Assembly (NCBI GenBank): GCA_003241215.1
Contig: QFOL01000001.1
Span: 1 to 64,000 of the forward strand
Direction of reading: 5' to 3'
From: Agrobacterium fabrum
Lineage (GTDB): Bacteria > Pseudomonadota > Alphaproteobacteria > Rhizobiales > Rhizobiaceae
DNA length: 64,000 bases
How positions within the stretch are numbered: the first letter of the stretch is position 1; each line of letters starts with the position of its first letter. The translations under genes were made by a program, and so were the position numbers. This document shows positions 48,184 to 56,898 of this stretch, piece after piece. Below the pieces are notes generated by a model. That model saw only the letters and a program-made list of their open reading frames with translations. It searched no databases and was not told the origin of the DNA.

Positions 48184-49389
48184 GTGCCTGAAGCGTTTAT
48201 CTGCGATGCAGTTCGCACTCCGATTGGACGATATGGCGGTCTGTTGGCATCTGTACGTGCCGATGATCTCGCCGCTGTTCCGCTTGCGGCACTGATGGCG
48301 CGTAATCCGCAGGTCGATTGGGCGAAGGTCGATGACCTGATTTATGGATGCGCCAATCAGGCCGGCGAAGACAATCGCAATGTTGCACGCATGGCGGCGC
48401 TCCTTTCCGGCATGCCGGTGTCCGTTCCCGGCACGACCGTAAACCGCCTCTGCGGCTCCGGCATGGATGCCGTTGGCATGGCCGCCCGGGCCATTCGTGC
48501 CGGCGACTGCGATTTCGTCATTGCCGGCGGCACCGAAAGCATGAGCCGTGCCCCATTTGTCATGCCGAAGGCGGAGAGCGCCTTTTCGCGCGCCAACGCC
48601 GTATACGACACGACAATCGGATGGCGCTTTATCAATCCGAAGATGAAAAAGGCTTTTGGCGTCGATTCCATGCCGGAAACCGCCGACAATGTCGCCGCCG
48701 ATTATGGGGTTAGCCGTGAGGATCAGGATGCTTTTGCGGCGCGCAGCCAGGCGCGGTGGGCCGCAGCATACGAGGCCCGTGTCTTTGCCGATGAGATAGC
48801 CCCCGTTTCCGTGCCGCAGAAGAAGGGCGACCCGATTATCGTTGATCGGGACGAGCATCCGCGACCTGGAACGACGGCCGAGCAGCTGGCCAAACTCAAG
48901 GGTGTCAACGGACCGGATCTTTCGGTTACCGCCGGCAACGCTTCCGGCGTCAATGATGGCGCTGCCGCGCTGTTGGTTGCGAGCGAGATGACAGCCAGGG
49001 CGCAGGGCCTGACGCCGAAGGCCCGCATCGTCGCCATGGCCGCCGCCGGCGTCGAGCCCCGCATCATGGGCATTGGCCCTGCGCCGGCCGCGCGCCGCGT
49101 GCTGGAACGTGCTAAACTGTCCATAGGCCAGATGGATGTCATCGAACTGAACGAGGCCTTTGCCTCGCAGGCGCTCGCCACGTTGCGTGACCTCGGTCTG
49201 CCCGACGATGCGGCGCATGTGAACCCGAATGGTGGCGCGATCGCCATGGGCCATCCGCTCGGCATGAGCGGCGCCCGCCTCGTCACCACCGCCGCCTACC
49301 AGCTTCATCGCCAGGGCGGCCGTTATGCGCTGTGTACGATGTGTATCGGTGTCGGCCAGGGCATTGCACTCATTCTCGAACGTGTCTGA
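48184..49389 (+). CDS. pcaF: 3-oxoadipyl-CoA/3-oxo-5,6-dehydrosuberyl-CoA thiolase
   Basis: Final enzyme of the paa pathway: cleaves 3-oxoadipyl-CoA (and the earlier dehydrosuberyl-CoA) with CoA to succinyl-CoA and acetyl-CoA. The 401-residue thiolase has the active-site Cys in NRLCGSGMDAVG (near residue 90), the His in NPNGGAIAMGHPLGMSGAR, and the second Cys in LCTMCIGVGQGIA. The start PEAFICDAVRTPIGRYGG is typical of PcaF/PaaJ. GTG at 48184 has a strong GAGGAGGA... site. It is first in the operon; paaJ is an equal name. Confidence 0.93.
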   Translation: MPEAFICDAVRTPIGRYGGLLASVRADDLAAVPLAALMARNPQVDWAKVDDLIYGCANQAGEDNRNVARMAALLSGMPVSVPGTTVNRLCGSGMDAVGMAARAIRAGDCDFVIAGGTESMSRAPFVMPKAESAFSRANAVYDTTIGWRFINPKMKKAFGVDSMPETADNVAADYGVSREDQDAFAARSQARWAAAYEARVFADEIAPVSVPQKKGDPIIVDRDEHPRPGTTAEQLAKLKGVNGPDLSVTAGNASGVNDGAAALLVASEMTARAQGLTPKARIVAMAAAGVEPRIMGIGPAPAARRVLERAKLSIGQMDVIELNEAFASQALATLRDLGLPDDAAHVNPNGGAIAMGHPLGMSGARLVTTAAYQLHRQGGRYALCTMCIGVGQGIALILERV

Positions 49390-49413
49390 CGCGACAAAAC
49401 AGGAGGAATTGCC

Positions 49414-50418
49414 ATGTATGCACAGATGGTGAAAACCGACGCCGCCCACGTCCGCAGCCTCGATGAAATGGACCCGGTCGAGCGTGCCTTCCAGGAGCGC
49501 ATCGACGCCGGTCAGAAGATCGAACCGAAGGAATGGATGCCGGAAGGTTACCGCAAGACGCTGGTTCGCCAGATCAGCCAGCATGCCCATTCCGAGATCG
49601 TCGGCCAGCTGCCGGAAGGCAACTGGATCACCCGCGCACCGACACTGGAGCGCAAGGCGATCCTGCTGGCCAAGGTGCAGGACGAAGCCGGTCACGGTCT
49701 CTATCTCTATTGCGCTGCCGAGACCCTCGGTATCAGCCGCGACGAAATGTACGAGCAGCTGCATTCCGGCAAGGCCAAATATTCCTCGATCTTCAATTAC
49801 CCGACGCTGAGCTGGGCCGATATCGGCGCGGTCGGCTGGCTGGTCGATGGCGCGGCGATCATGAATCAGGTGCCGCTGCAACGCTGTTCCTACGGGCCTT
49901 ATGCCCGCGCGATGGTTCGCATCTGCAAGGAAGAAAGCTTCCATCAGCGTCAGGGTTTCGACATCCTCATGAAAATGGTGAAGGGCACCCCGGCACAGAA
50001 GGCGCTGGTTCAGGATGCGCTGAACCGCTGGTGGTGGCCGTCGCTGATGATGTTCGGTCCTTCCGATGACGCCTCCGTGCATTCGGCCCAGTCGATGGCC
50101 TGGAAGATCAAGCAGAATTCGAATGACGAGCTGCGCCAGAAATTTGTCGATCAGACCGTGCCGCAGGCAACCTATCTCGGCCTGACCGTCCCCGACCCGG
50201 ACCTTAAGTGGAACGAAGAAAAGGGCGGCTACGATTTCGGCGAGCCGGACTGGAGCGAATTCTTCGCGGTGATCGCCGGCAACGGCCCCTGCAATGCCGA
50301 GCGTCTCAATGCCCGCAAAAAGGCCTGGGACGATGGCGAGTGGTTCCGTGACGGTCTCGTCGCCCATGCCGAAAAGGTGCAGTCGCGCCGGCAGGCCGCC
50401 CGTATCGCCGCCGAATAG
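49414..50418 (+). CDS. paaA: Phenylacetyl-CoA epoxidase, catalytic diiron subunit PaaA
   Basis: Catalytic subunit of the ring 1,2-phenylacetyl-CoA epoxidase. The 334-residue ferritin-like protein carries the diiron ligands in [23 protein letters not shown] (ExxH) and [11 protein letters not shown] (ExxH), with the PaaA-specific [13 protein letters not shown] and [16 protein letters not shown] segments. It forms a complex with PaaC, with PaaB bridging and PaaE supplying electrons. AGGAGG-type site before ATG; 24 bp after pcaF. Confidence 0.96.
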   Translation: MYAQMVKTDAAHVRSLDEMDPVERAFQERIDAGQKIEPKEWMPEGYRKTLVRQISQHAHSEIVGQLPEGNWITRAPTLERKAILLAKVQDEAGHGLYLYCAAETLGISRDEMYEQLHSGKAKYSSIFNYPTLSWADIGAVGWLVDGAAIMNQVPLQRCSYGPYARAMVRICKEESFHQRQGFDILMKMVKGTPAQKALVQDALNRWWWPSLMMFGPSDDASVHSAQSMAWKIKQNSNDELRQKFVDQTVPQATYLGLTVPDPDLKWNEEKGGYDFGEPDWSEFFAVIAGNGPCNAERLNARKKAWDDGEWFRDGLVAHAEKVQSRRQAARIAAE

Positions 50419-50518
50419 GTGTGTTCCGGATCGCGCGTGCGGTCCCTTGGTCCCAATCGCAGTCAATACGCTCTCACCGCGGCCCGCCGCTGACGAGCGC
50501 GAATAAGGGAGAGAAATC

Positions 50519-50803
50519 ATGTCCAGCGAATGGCCCCTCTGGGAGGTCTTCATCCGCGGCCAGCACGGCCTCAATCACCGTCATGTCGGCAGCCTGCATG
50601 CGCCGGATGCGGAAATGGCCGTCAACAATGCCCGCGACGTCTATACCCGCCGCAATGAAGGTGTCAGCATCTGGGTGGTCCGCTCCAGCGACATCACCGC
50701 CAGTGCGCCGTCGGAAAAGGGACCGCTGTTCGAGCCGTCCAATTCCAAGGTCTACCGTCATCCGACCTTCTTCGACGTGCCGGAAGAAGTGGGGCATATG
50801 TGA
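50519..50803 (+). CDS. paaB: Phenylacetyl-CoA epoxidase subunit PaaB
   Basis: A 94-residue small subunit: WPLWEVFIRGQHGLNHRHVGSLHAPDAEMAVNNARDVYTRRNEG is the near-invariant PaaB sequence, ending VPEEVGHM. PaaB joins two PaaAC heterodimers. GGGAGAG precedes the ATG. The 100 bp between paaA and paaB hold no gene. Stop overlaps the paaC start. Confidence 0.96.
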   Translation: MSSEWPLWEVFIRGQHGLNHRHVGSLHAPDAEMAVNNARDVYTRRNEGVSIWVVRSSDITASAPSEKGPLFEPSNSKVYRHPTFFDVPEEVGHM

Positions 50804-51585
50804 TGGGCGCGGCTAAAGAGACTGCCACCGTCGACAATGCCGCCCTTTTCGAGTTCCTGCTGCGGATGGGCGACAATACCCTCATTCTCGGTCATCGCGT
50901 TTCGGAATGGTGTGGTCACTCGCCGGCGCTCGAAGAGGATATCGCGCTTTCCAACACCGCGCTCGACCTGATCGGCCAGACGCAGCTCTGGCTTGGCCTT
51001 GCCGGCGAAGTGGAGGGGAAGGGGCGTTCCGCCGACGATCTCGCCTATCTGCGTGACGGGCTGGATTTCCGCAACGTGCTGCTTGTCGAGCGCCCGAACG
51101 GCGATTTCGGCAAGACGTTGATGCGGCAGTTCCTGTTCGATGCGTGGCACTACGTTCTGCTGAAGTGGCTCAAAGGCTCCAGCGACCATCGCATTGCCGA
51201 AATCGCCGAAAAATCCCTGAAGGAAGTGTCCTATCATCTCGATCGCAGCCGCGATCTGGTGATCAGACTTGGCGACGGCACGGTGGAGAGCCATCGCCGC
51301 ATGCAGGCGGCACTCGACGATCTCTGGCCCTTTACCGGCGAGTTGTTCATCGGCGATGCCTCAGATACGGCCGTTGCCGCCGCCGGCGTGGCGCCGGAGC
51401 CCGCATCGCTGAAGGCGGCCTGGGATGAACTCGTGGCCGAGACGCTGGAAGAGGCGACGCTGAAGACGCCGGCCGATGGTTATATGCAGAAGGGCGGCAA
51501 ACGCGGCATCCACACCGAACATCTCGGCTTCATTCTCTCCGATCTGCAGTTCCTGCAACGCGCCTATCCCGGCGGGACCTGGTAG
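50803..51585 (+). CDS. paaC: Phenylacetyl-CoA epoxidase structural subunit PaaC
   Basis: A 260-residue ferritin-like partner of PaaA without a functional diiron centre. LRMGDNTLILGHRVSEWCGHSPALEEDIALSN is characteristic, as is LFDAWHYVLLKWLKGSSDHRIAEIAEKSLKEVSYHL. The ATG at 50803 overlaps the paaB stop region (TGATG); an in-frame ATG at 50800 is possible. Needed for stability and CoA-substrate binding of the complex. Confidence 0.94.
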   Translation: MGAAKETATVDNAALFEFLLRMGDNTLILGHRVSEWCGHSPALEEDIALSNTALDLIGQTQLWLGLAGEVEGKGRSADDLAYLRDGLDFRNVLLVERPNGDFGKTLMRQFLFDAWHYVLLKWLKGSSDHRIAEIAEKSLKEVSYHLDRSRDLVIRLGDGTVESHRRMQAALDDLWPFTGELFIGDASDTAVAAAGVAPEPASLKAAWDELVAETLEEATLKTPADGYMQKGGKRGIHTEHLGFILSDLQFLQRAYPGGTW

Positions 51586-51594
51586 GAGGCGTCG

Positions 51595-52122
51595 ATGATG
51601 GCGGCCGAGCATCACCCTTCTGCGCGGCAGGTCTGGACCTGGCTTGCGGACGTTCCGGACCCGGAAATTCCTGTCATATCGCTGGTCGACCTCGGCATTA
51701 TCCGCGATGTCGCCTGGGAAGAAGAGGGGCTGGTCGTGACCGTCACGCCGACCTATTCCGGCTGTCCGGCAACGACGGTGATCAACCTCGATATCGAGCG
51801 AGCGCTGAACGAGCGGGGTATCGAAAAGGTCAGGCTGAAGCGCCAGCTTTCGCCCGCCTGGACAACCGACTGGATCAGCGCGGAAGGCCGCGAGAAGCTC
51901 AGGGCCTACGGTATCGCGCCGCCGATTGACGGAACCGCCACTGACGGTGTGCTGATGAAGCGCATCGACCGGCTTTCGGGCCGCTCCAATCTGACGATCG
52001 CCTGTCCGCGCTGCGGGTCGGCCAATACCGAAAAGATCAGCCAGTTCGGCTCGACGCCATGCAAGGCCAGCTATCGCTGCACCGACTGCCTGGAACCCTT
52101 CGATTATTTCAAGTGCATCTGA
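51595..52122 (+). CDS. paaD: PaaD, metal-sulfur maturation factor of the epoxidase
   Basis: A 175-residue protein: an N-terminal DUF59/MIP18 domain (WLADVPDPEIPVISLVDLGIIRDV, with YSGCPATT containing the reactive Cys) and a C-terminal zinc site (CPRCGS...CTDC) ending LEPFDYFKCI. DUF59 proteins assist Fe-S assembly; PaaD is needed for a working epoxidase although it is not in the complex. RBS GGAGG before ATG; 9 bp from paaC. Confidence 0.93.
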   Translation: MMAAEHHPSARQVWTWLADVPDPEIPVISLVDLGIIRDVAWEEEGLVVTVTPTYSGCPATTVINLDIERALNERGIEKVRLKRQLSPAWTTDWISAEGREKLRAYGIAPPIDGTATDGVLMKRIDRLSGRSNLTIACPRCGSANTEKISQFGSTPCKASYRCTDCLEPFDYFKCI

Positions 52123-52148
52123 CCTGACGCAAAGGATGAGGGCCACCC

Positions 52149-53225
52149 ATGGCACGTTTCCATTCCCTGAATGTTACTGAAGTGCGCCGCGAAACCCGCG
52201 ATGCGGTCGTCGTGACGCTGGTTCCCGCCGAGGAAGACCGCGCCGCCTTCGATTTCACCCAGGGCCAGTACCTGACCTTCCGCCGCAAGTTCGATGGTGA
52301 GGAACTGCGCCGCTCCTATTCGATCTGCGCGGGCCGCGATGAAGGTGTGTTGCGCGTCGGCATCAAGCGGGTGGATGGCGGCTGCTTCTCCAGTTGGGCC
52401 AATGAGGGGCTGAAAGCCGGCGATACGCTGGAGGCCATGCCGCCGATGGGGGCCTTCTTCACCGATATCGAACCCGATCTATCCAAGCATTATCTCGGCT
52501 TTGCCGGCGGCAGCGGCATTACGCCCGTCCTGTCGATCATCAAGACGACGCTCAAGCGCGAGCCGCGCTCCAGCTTCACGCTTGTCTATGCCAACCGCCA
52601 GATTTCCTCGATCATGTTCCGTGAGGAACTGGAGGACCTGAAGAACAGCTATCTCGGCCGTTTTTCCGTCCTCCATGTGCTCGAAAGCGAGGCGCAGGAC
52701 ATCGACCTCTTCACCGGCCGCGTCAATGCGGAAAAATGTGCGGCGCTGTTCAAGAGCTGGATCGACCTGACCTCGGTGACGACAGCCTTCATCTGCGGTC
52801 CCGAGCCGATGATGCTGGCGATTGCGGGCGCGCTGCGCGAGCACGGACTGCGCGACGACCAGATCAAGTTTGAGCTTTTCGCCTCTTCGCAGCCCGGCCG
52901 CGCACGGGCGAGGGCACAGAATGCCCATGGCACGGATGCGAATGCCAGCTGTCAGGCAACGGTGACGCTCGATGGCGCCACCCGCATCTTCAACATGCCC
53001 AAACAGGGCCAGAGCCTGCTCGACGCCGCGCTCGAAAACAATATCGACGCGCCCTATGCCTGCAAGGCCGGCGTCTGCTCCACCTGTCGCGCCAAGGTCG
53101 TCGAGGGCGAGACGGAGATGGAGGTGAACCACGCGCTTGAGGATTACGAGGTTCGGCAGGGCTATGTGTTGACCTGCCAGTGTTACCCGCTGAGCGACAA
53201 GGTCGTCGTCAGCTACGACCAGTAA
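52149..53225 (+). CDS. paaE: Phenylacetyl-CoA epoxidase reductase PaaE
   Basis: A 358-residue NAD(P)H-dependent reductase. FAD-binding RRSYSICAG near residues 57-65, NAD-binding FAGGSGITPVLSIIK, and the ending CGPEPMML are FNR-like; the C-terminal plant-type [2Fe-2S] domain has CKAGVCSTCRAKV and a fourth Cys in LTCQCYPLSD. It passes electrons to the PaaA diiron site. 27 bp after paaD. Confidence 0.95.
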   Translation: MARFHSLNVTEVRRETRDAVVVTLVPAEEDRAAFDFTQGQYLTFRRKFDGEELRRSYSICAGRDEGVLRVGIKRVDGGCFSSWANEGLKAGDTLEAMPPMGAFFTDIEPDLSKHYLGFAGGSGITPVLSIIKTTLKREPRSSFTLVYANRQISSIMFREELEDLKNSYLGRFSVLHVLESEAQDIDLFTGRVNAEKCAALFKSWIDLTSVTTAFICGPEPMMLAIAGALREHGLRDDQIKFELFASSQPGRARARAQNAHGTDANASCQATVTLDGATRIFNMPKQGQSLLDAALENNIDAPYACKAGVCSTCRAKVVEGETEMEVNHALEDYEVRQGYVLTCQCYPLSDKVVVSYDQ

Positions 53226-53242
53226 GAGCGGAGGACGACCGC

Positions 53243-54004
53243 ATGACCCACACCGAAACGATGCCGATCGAAGACTATCTCGCGCAGGGCGGTGTCCTCA
53301 CCTCGCCGGACAACGTGCCGGCGCGCTATCGCGGCGAATTGCTGCGCCTGATGGCAAGCTTCGTCGATAGCGAACTGGCGGGTTCCGCCGGTTTTGCCGA
53401 TATCATCAACGACGCGCCGGGTATTCAGGAGCGTATCTCCGCCGCCCGCATCGTGCTCGAAAAGACCGATCATGCCGGCCAGATCCTGAAGGTGATGGAA
53501 AGCTTCGGTGCCGATGGCGGACGTTACGCCGTCCACCACCCCTGGGCCGAGCGCCTTCCCCGCGATGCCGATATCGGGGCTGCCCGCCAGAAAGGCGACA
53601 TGCGTCTTTCGGTCTTCCATTATCCGCTCGGCGGCTGGGTCGACGCCGTCGTCATGAATGTGCTGATGGGCAAGGCGGGGGTCATTCAGCTGCGCGAGCT
53701 TTCACATGTCTCCTACCAGCCGCTGGCCGAGGTTTTCCGCCGCATCCTGCCGCGCGAGGCGCGCCATCTCGAACTTGGCATCGCCGGTCTTGAGCGCATC
53801 GCGGCAAATCCGGCCGAACGTGATACGGCCATGGCCTCCATCACCTATTGGCGCCCGCGGGTTGCCGCGAGCTTCGGGCTTTCCGGCTCGGCGCGCTTTG
53901 GCACGCTGGAACGGTTCGGCCTTCGCCATACTCCCAATGAAACACTCCTTGCCGAATGGCAGGCGGACGTCGAAGCGCAATTGTCTGCGCTGAAACTGAT
54001 CTGA
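53243..54004 (+). CDS. PaaA/PaaC-like ferritin-fold protein, extra member in the paa operon
   Basis: A 253-residue protein of the phenylacetic acid catabolic (PaaA/PaaC) ferritin-like group inserted between paaE and paaZ. It aligns with PaaA in layout: SFVDSELAGSAGF matches HSEIVGQ, VLEKTDHAGQI matches the first ExxH helix, and RILPREARHLELGI retains a perfect second ExxH. In the first motif the Glu is shifted (E-K-T-D-H rather than E-x2-H), so the iron site may be altered or lost. AGCGGAGGAC precedes the ATG. It may be a specialised epoxidase-like subunit or an assembly partner. The role is unknown. Confidence 0.82.
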   Translation: MTHTETMPIEDYLAQGGVLTSPDNVPARYRGELLRLMASFVDSELAGSAGFADIINDAPGIQERISAARIVLEKTDHAGQILKVMESFGADGGRYAVHHPWAERLPRDADIGAARQKGDMRLSVFHYPLGGWVDAVVMNVLMGKAGVIQLRELSHVSYQPLAEVFRRILPREARHLELGIAGLERIAANPAERDTAMASITYWRPRVAASFGLSGSARFGTLERFGLRHTPNETLLAEWQADVEAQLSALKLI

Positions 54005-54014
54005 CAGGAAGGAA

Positions 54015-56078
54015 ATGACTATGAACGTTCTGGCGCCCCGGCCTCGCCGGCTCGAAAGCTATGTCTGTGGCAGCTGGACCGCGGGGACCAGGGAAGGGGT
54101 TCCGCTTCTTGACGCCTCGACCGGTGCGCCCGTCGCCTTCATCGATTCGAGCGGCATCGATTTTGCCAGCACCCTTGCCTATGGTCGGGAAAAGGCCGGT
54201 CCGGCCCTGCGCCGTATGTCCTTCCATGAACGGGCCGCGATGCTGAAGGCGCTTGGCCTGGCGCTGATGGACCGCAAGGAAGAGTTTTACGCGCTTTCCG
54301 CCGCCACCGGTGCGACCCGTGCCGACAGCTGGGTCGATATTGACGGCGGCATCGGCACGTTGCTTTCCTACGCCTCCAAGGGCCGGCGCGAACTGCCGAA
54401 CACCCGCGTGCTGCTCGATGGCGATGCCGAGGCTTTGTCGAAGGACGGCACCTTCTCCGCCCAGCATATTCTAAGCCCGCTTCAAGGTGTGGCGGTACAC
54501 ATCAATGCCTTCAATTTTCCCTGCTGGGGCATGCTGGAAAAGCTTGCCCCGACGCTGCTTGCCGGCATGCCGGCAATCGTCAAACCCGCTAGCCAGACGG
54601 CCTATCTGACGGAACTGATGGTGCGTCGGATGATTGAGACAGGCCTTCTGCCGGAAGGTGCGGTGCAGCTTATTGCCGGCTCGGTCGGCGATCTGCTCGA
54701 TCATGTCGAGGGTCAGGACGTCGTCACCTTCACCGGATCGGCCTCCACCGGCCGTAAACTAAAGAGCCATCCTGCCGTCATCGGCAATTCCGTCCGCTTC
54801 ACCATGGAAGCCGATAGCCTGAACGCATCCGTGCTCGGCATCGATGCCGGGCCCGGAACCGAGGAATTCGATCTCTTCGTAAAGGAAGTCGCCCGTGAAA
54901 TGACGTCGAAAGCCGGGCAGAAATGCACGGCCATCCGCCGTGTCATCGCGCCGCGTGCCCATTGTGATGCGCTGGTCGCGGCTTTGGGCGACCGGCTGGG
55001 CAAGACGGTGCTCGGCAATCCCACCGACGAAAACGTCCGCATGGGCCCGCTCGCCAGCCTCGACCAGCGCGACGAAGTGCGTGCCCGCATCCGCGATCTG
55101 CTCGGCGATGCGGAAATCGTTGCCGGTGATCCCGATATGCCGCGCATCGTTTCCGGCGATGCCGAGGCCGGCGCCTTTCTCAATCCGGTGCTGCTTTATT
55201 GCGATCGGCCATGGGAGGCGAAGGCCGTGCATGACGTCGAGGCTTTCGGCCCGGTCAGCACCGTCATGCCCTATGACAGCGCCGAGGAGGCCGTTGATCT
55301 CGCGCGTCGTGGCAAGGGCAGTCTCGTCGCCTCGGTTTTCACCAATGATCCGGCCTTTGCGGAGGAGGTCGTACTTGGCATGGCGCCGTTCCATGGCCGG
55401 GTGATGATCGGCAACCGCGTCAGCGCCAAATCCTCGACCGGCCACGGTTCGCCCTTGCCCGGCCTCGTCCATGGCGGCCCCGGCCGCGCCGGTGGCGGTG
55501 AGGAGCTTGGCGGCATGCGCGGCGTCAAACATTACATGCAGCGCACTGCCATACAGGGCTCGCCGACACTTCTTTCAGCGGTCACCGGCCGCTGGGTTGC
55601 CGGCGCGCCGACACAGACGGACGGCGAACATCCCTTCCGCAAGTCGCTGGCGGAGCTTCGCATCGGCGATCAGCTGGTCACCGCCACCCGTCGGGTGACG
55701 CTGGAGGATATCGAACATTTCGCCAATTTTACCGGCGATACATTCTACGCGCATATGGACGAGGAAGCGGCCAGGGCCAATCCGTTCTTCGAAGGACGCG
55801 TTGCCCACGGTTACCTGATCGTTTCCTTCGCGGCAGGCCTTTTCGTCGATCCGGCACCGGGCCCGGTGCTTGCCAATTACGGGGTCGACAATCTGCGCTT
55901 CCTCACGCCGGTCAATCCGGGGGACACGTTGCAGGTGCAGCTGACCTGCAAGGAAATCAATCCGCGCGTCGATGCCGAGCACGGTGAGGTGCGCTGGGAC
56001 TGCAGGGTCACCAACCAGAACGACGTTGCCGTCGCCCAGTATGACGTTCTGACCATGGTGGCGAAAACGAGAAGCTGA
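54015..56078 (+). CDS. paaZ: PaaZ, bifunctional oxepin-CoA hydrolase / aldehyde dehydrogenase
   Basis: A 687-residue fusion. Residues 1-520 are an aldehyde dehydrogenase with catalytic Cys in AGQKCTAIRR, cofactor binding around VVTFTGSASTGRKL and Glu in TMEADSLN. Residues 540-687 are a MaoC hydratase, active-site Asp/His in FTGDTFYAHMDEEAA. The hydratase opens the oxepin ring, and the dehydrogenase removes the toxic aldehyde. ATG at 54015 or 54021; the latter has better spacing to AGGAAGGA. A strong hairpin follows at 56098. Confidence 0.95.
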   Translation: MTMNVLAPRPRRLESYVCGSWTAGTREGVPLLDASTGAPVAFIDSSGIDFASTLAYGREKAGPALRRMSFHERAAMLKALGLALMDRKEEFYALSAATGATRADSWVDIDGGIGTLLSYASKGRRELPNTRVLLDGDAEALSKDGTFSAQHILSPLQGVAVHINAFNFPCWGMLEKLAPTLLAGMPAIVKPASQTAYLTELMVRRMIETGLLPEGAVQLIAGSVGDLLDHVEGQDVVTFTGSASTGRKLKSHPAVIGNSVRFTMEADSLNASVLGIDAGPGTEEFDLFVKEVAREMTSKAGQKCTAIRRVIAPRAHCDALVAALGDRLGKTVLGNPTDENVRMGPLASLDQRDEVRARIRDLLGDAEIVAGDPDMPRIVSGDAEAGAFLNPVLLYCDRPWEAKAVHDVEAFGPVSTVMPYDSAEEAVDLARRGKGSLVASVFTNDPAFAEEVVLGMAPFHGRVMIGNRVSAKSSTGHGSPLPGLVHGGPGRAGGGEELGGMRGVKHYMQRTAIQGSPTLLSAVTGRWVAGAPTQTDGEHPFRKSLAELRIGDQLVTATRRVTLEDIEHFANFTGDTFYAHMDEEAARANPFFEGRVAHGYLIVSFAAGLFVDPAPGPVLANYGVDNLRFLTPVNPGDTLQVQLTCKEINPRVDAEHGEVRWDCRVTNQNDVAVAQYDVLTMVAKTRS

Positions 56079-56097
56079 ACCTTCGGGCACGCCGAGG

Positions 56098-56127
56098 AGG
56101 CCTGATCTTGAGTGCGAGATCAGGCCT
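56098..56127. terminator. Perfect hairpin between convergent paaZ and paaR
   Basis: AGGCCTGATCT / AGATCAGGCCT: 11-bp perfect stem, 8-nt loop, 19 bp after the paaZ stop and 70 bp before the paaR stop. It lacks a T-run on either strand, so termination may need Rho or it may protect mRNA ends, but its position between convergent operons fits a bidirectional terminator. Confidence 0.6.
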
Positions 56128-56196
56128 GTCGGATCGCGGGAGATGTGGAGAAGGGCGTCTTGAGTCGCGCGCCCTCGAAGAGAGCGATGGTTAGCG

Positions 56197-56814
56197 TCAG
56201 CGCACGGCTTTAACGCCTTCGAGGATGAGCGTGGTTGCTATATCCGCATATTCGTCGCGCGTGACCGGGCCGTTCGGCCTGAACCACATATAGACCCAGT
56301 TCATCATGCCGAAGAGCGACATGGTCACTGGCATCAGCAATGGCCGGTCCCGGTTAAGGTCGGGGTTGACCTGCTGTATCACGCCGGAGAAGCGCTTGAC
56401 GATCCGTCTTTCGATCGCTTGCAGTTCCGCAAGCTGCTCCTGCGACAGCGCACTGGTGCCGTTGAGCTGCACTTTGTGTTCGTTATCGCGGCCTTCATAG
56501 TTCTTCATCACGGCCTTCACGAGAAGGCGCAACCGCTCCTGCGGCGCCACATCGCTTCGATCCGCCGCTTCGATCGCGCCGTCGAGTTCCGTCAGGTGCG
56601 TGCGGACGATGTCGAAGATCAACGCGTCCTTGCCGGGATAATAGTGATAGAGCAGGGCCTTGGAGACATTGCTGTGCGAGGCGATCATCGACATGGAAGC
56701 CTTTTCCATGCCCATCTCGGCAAACACTGCCGCCGCACTCGCCAGAATGCCACGCTGTTTTTCCTCGAAATCAACTGCCCGCGTCCGTGCCATGGTCTTC
56801 CTGCTTCTGCTCAT
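56197..56814 (-). CDS. paaR: PaaR-like TetR-family repressor of the paa regulon
   Basis: A 205-residue TetR regulator. The N-terminal helix-turn-helix is ILASAAAVFAEMGMEKASMSMIASHSNVSKALLYHYYPGKDALIF in layout, with YHYYPGK typical of this group. The C-terminal ligand domain (LYGMMNWVYMWFRPNG-like; here LFGMMNWVYMWFRPNGPV) matches PaaR-type repressors that sense phenylacetyl-CoA. Last gene of the paaG-paaI-paaK-paaR operon, hence probably autoregulated through the site at 59529. An in-frame ATG 21 bp inward is possible. Confidence 0.85.
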   Translation of the reverse strand: MSRSRKTMARTRAVDFEEKQRGILASAAAVFAEMGMEKASMSMIASHSNVSKALLYHYYPGKDALIFDIVRTHLTELDGAIEAADRSDVAPQERLRLLVKAVMKNYEGRDNEHKVQLNGTSALSQEQLAELQAIERRIVKRFSGVIQQVNPDLNRDRPLLMPVTMSLFGMMNWVYMWFRPNGPVTRDEYADIATTLILEGVKAVR

Positions 56815-56898
56815 TCCCGGGTGATTGCTGCGGGAGGGCTGCCGCTCCTCCCTTTACACAATTTACCCGGTGCCGGACTATTCCGGCTTTTCCTTCAT

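Noticed and set aside
48145-50574. 809-residue antisense open frame over pcaF and paaA
   Set aside because: Long only because of GC-rich codon bias; opposite strand encodes two clear enzymes, no ribosome site or family features.
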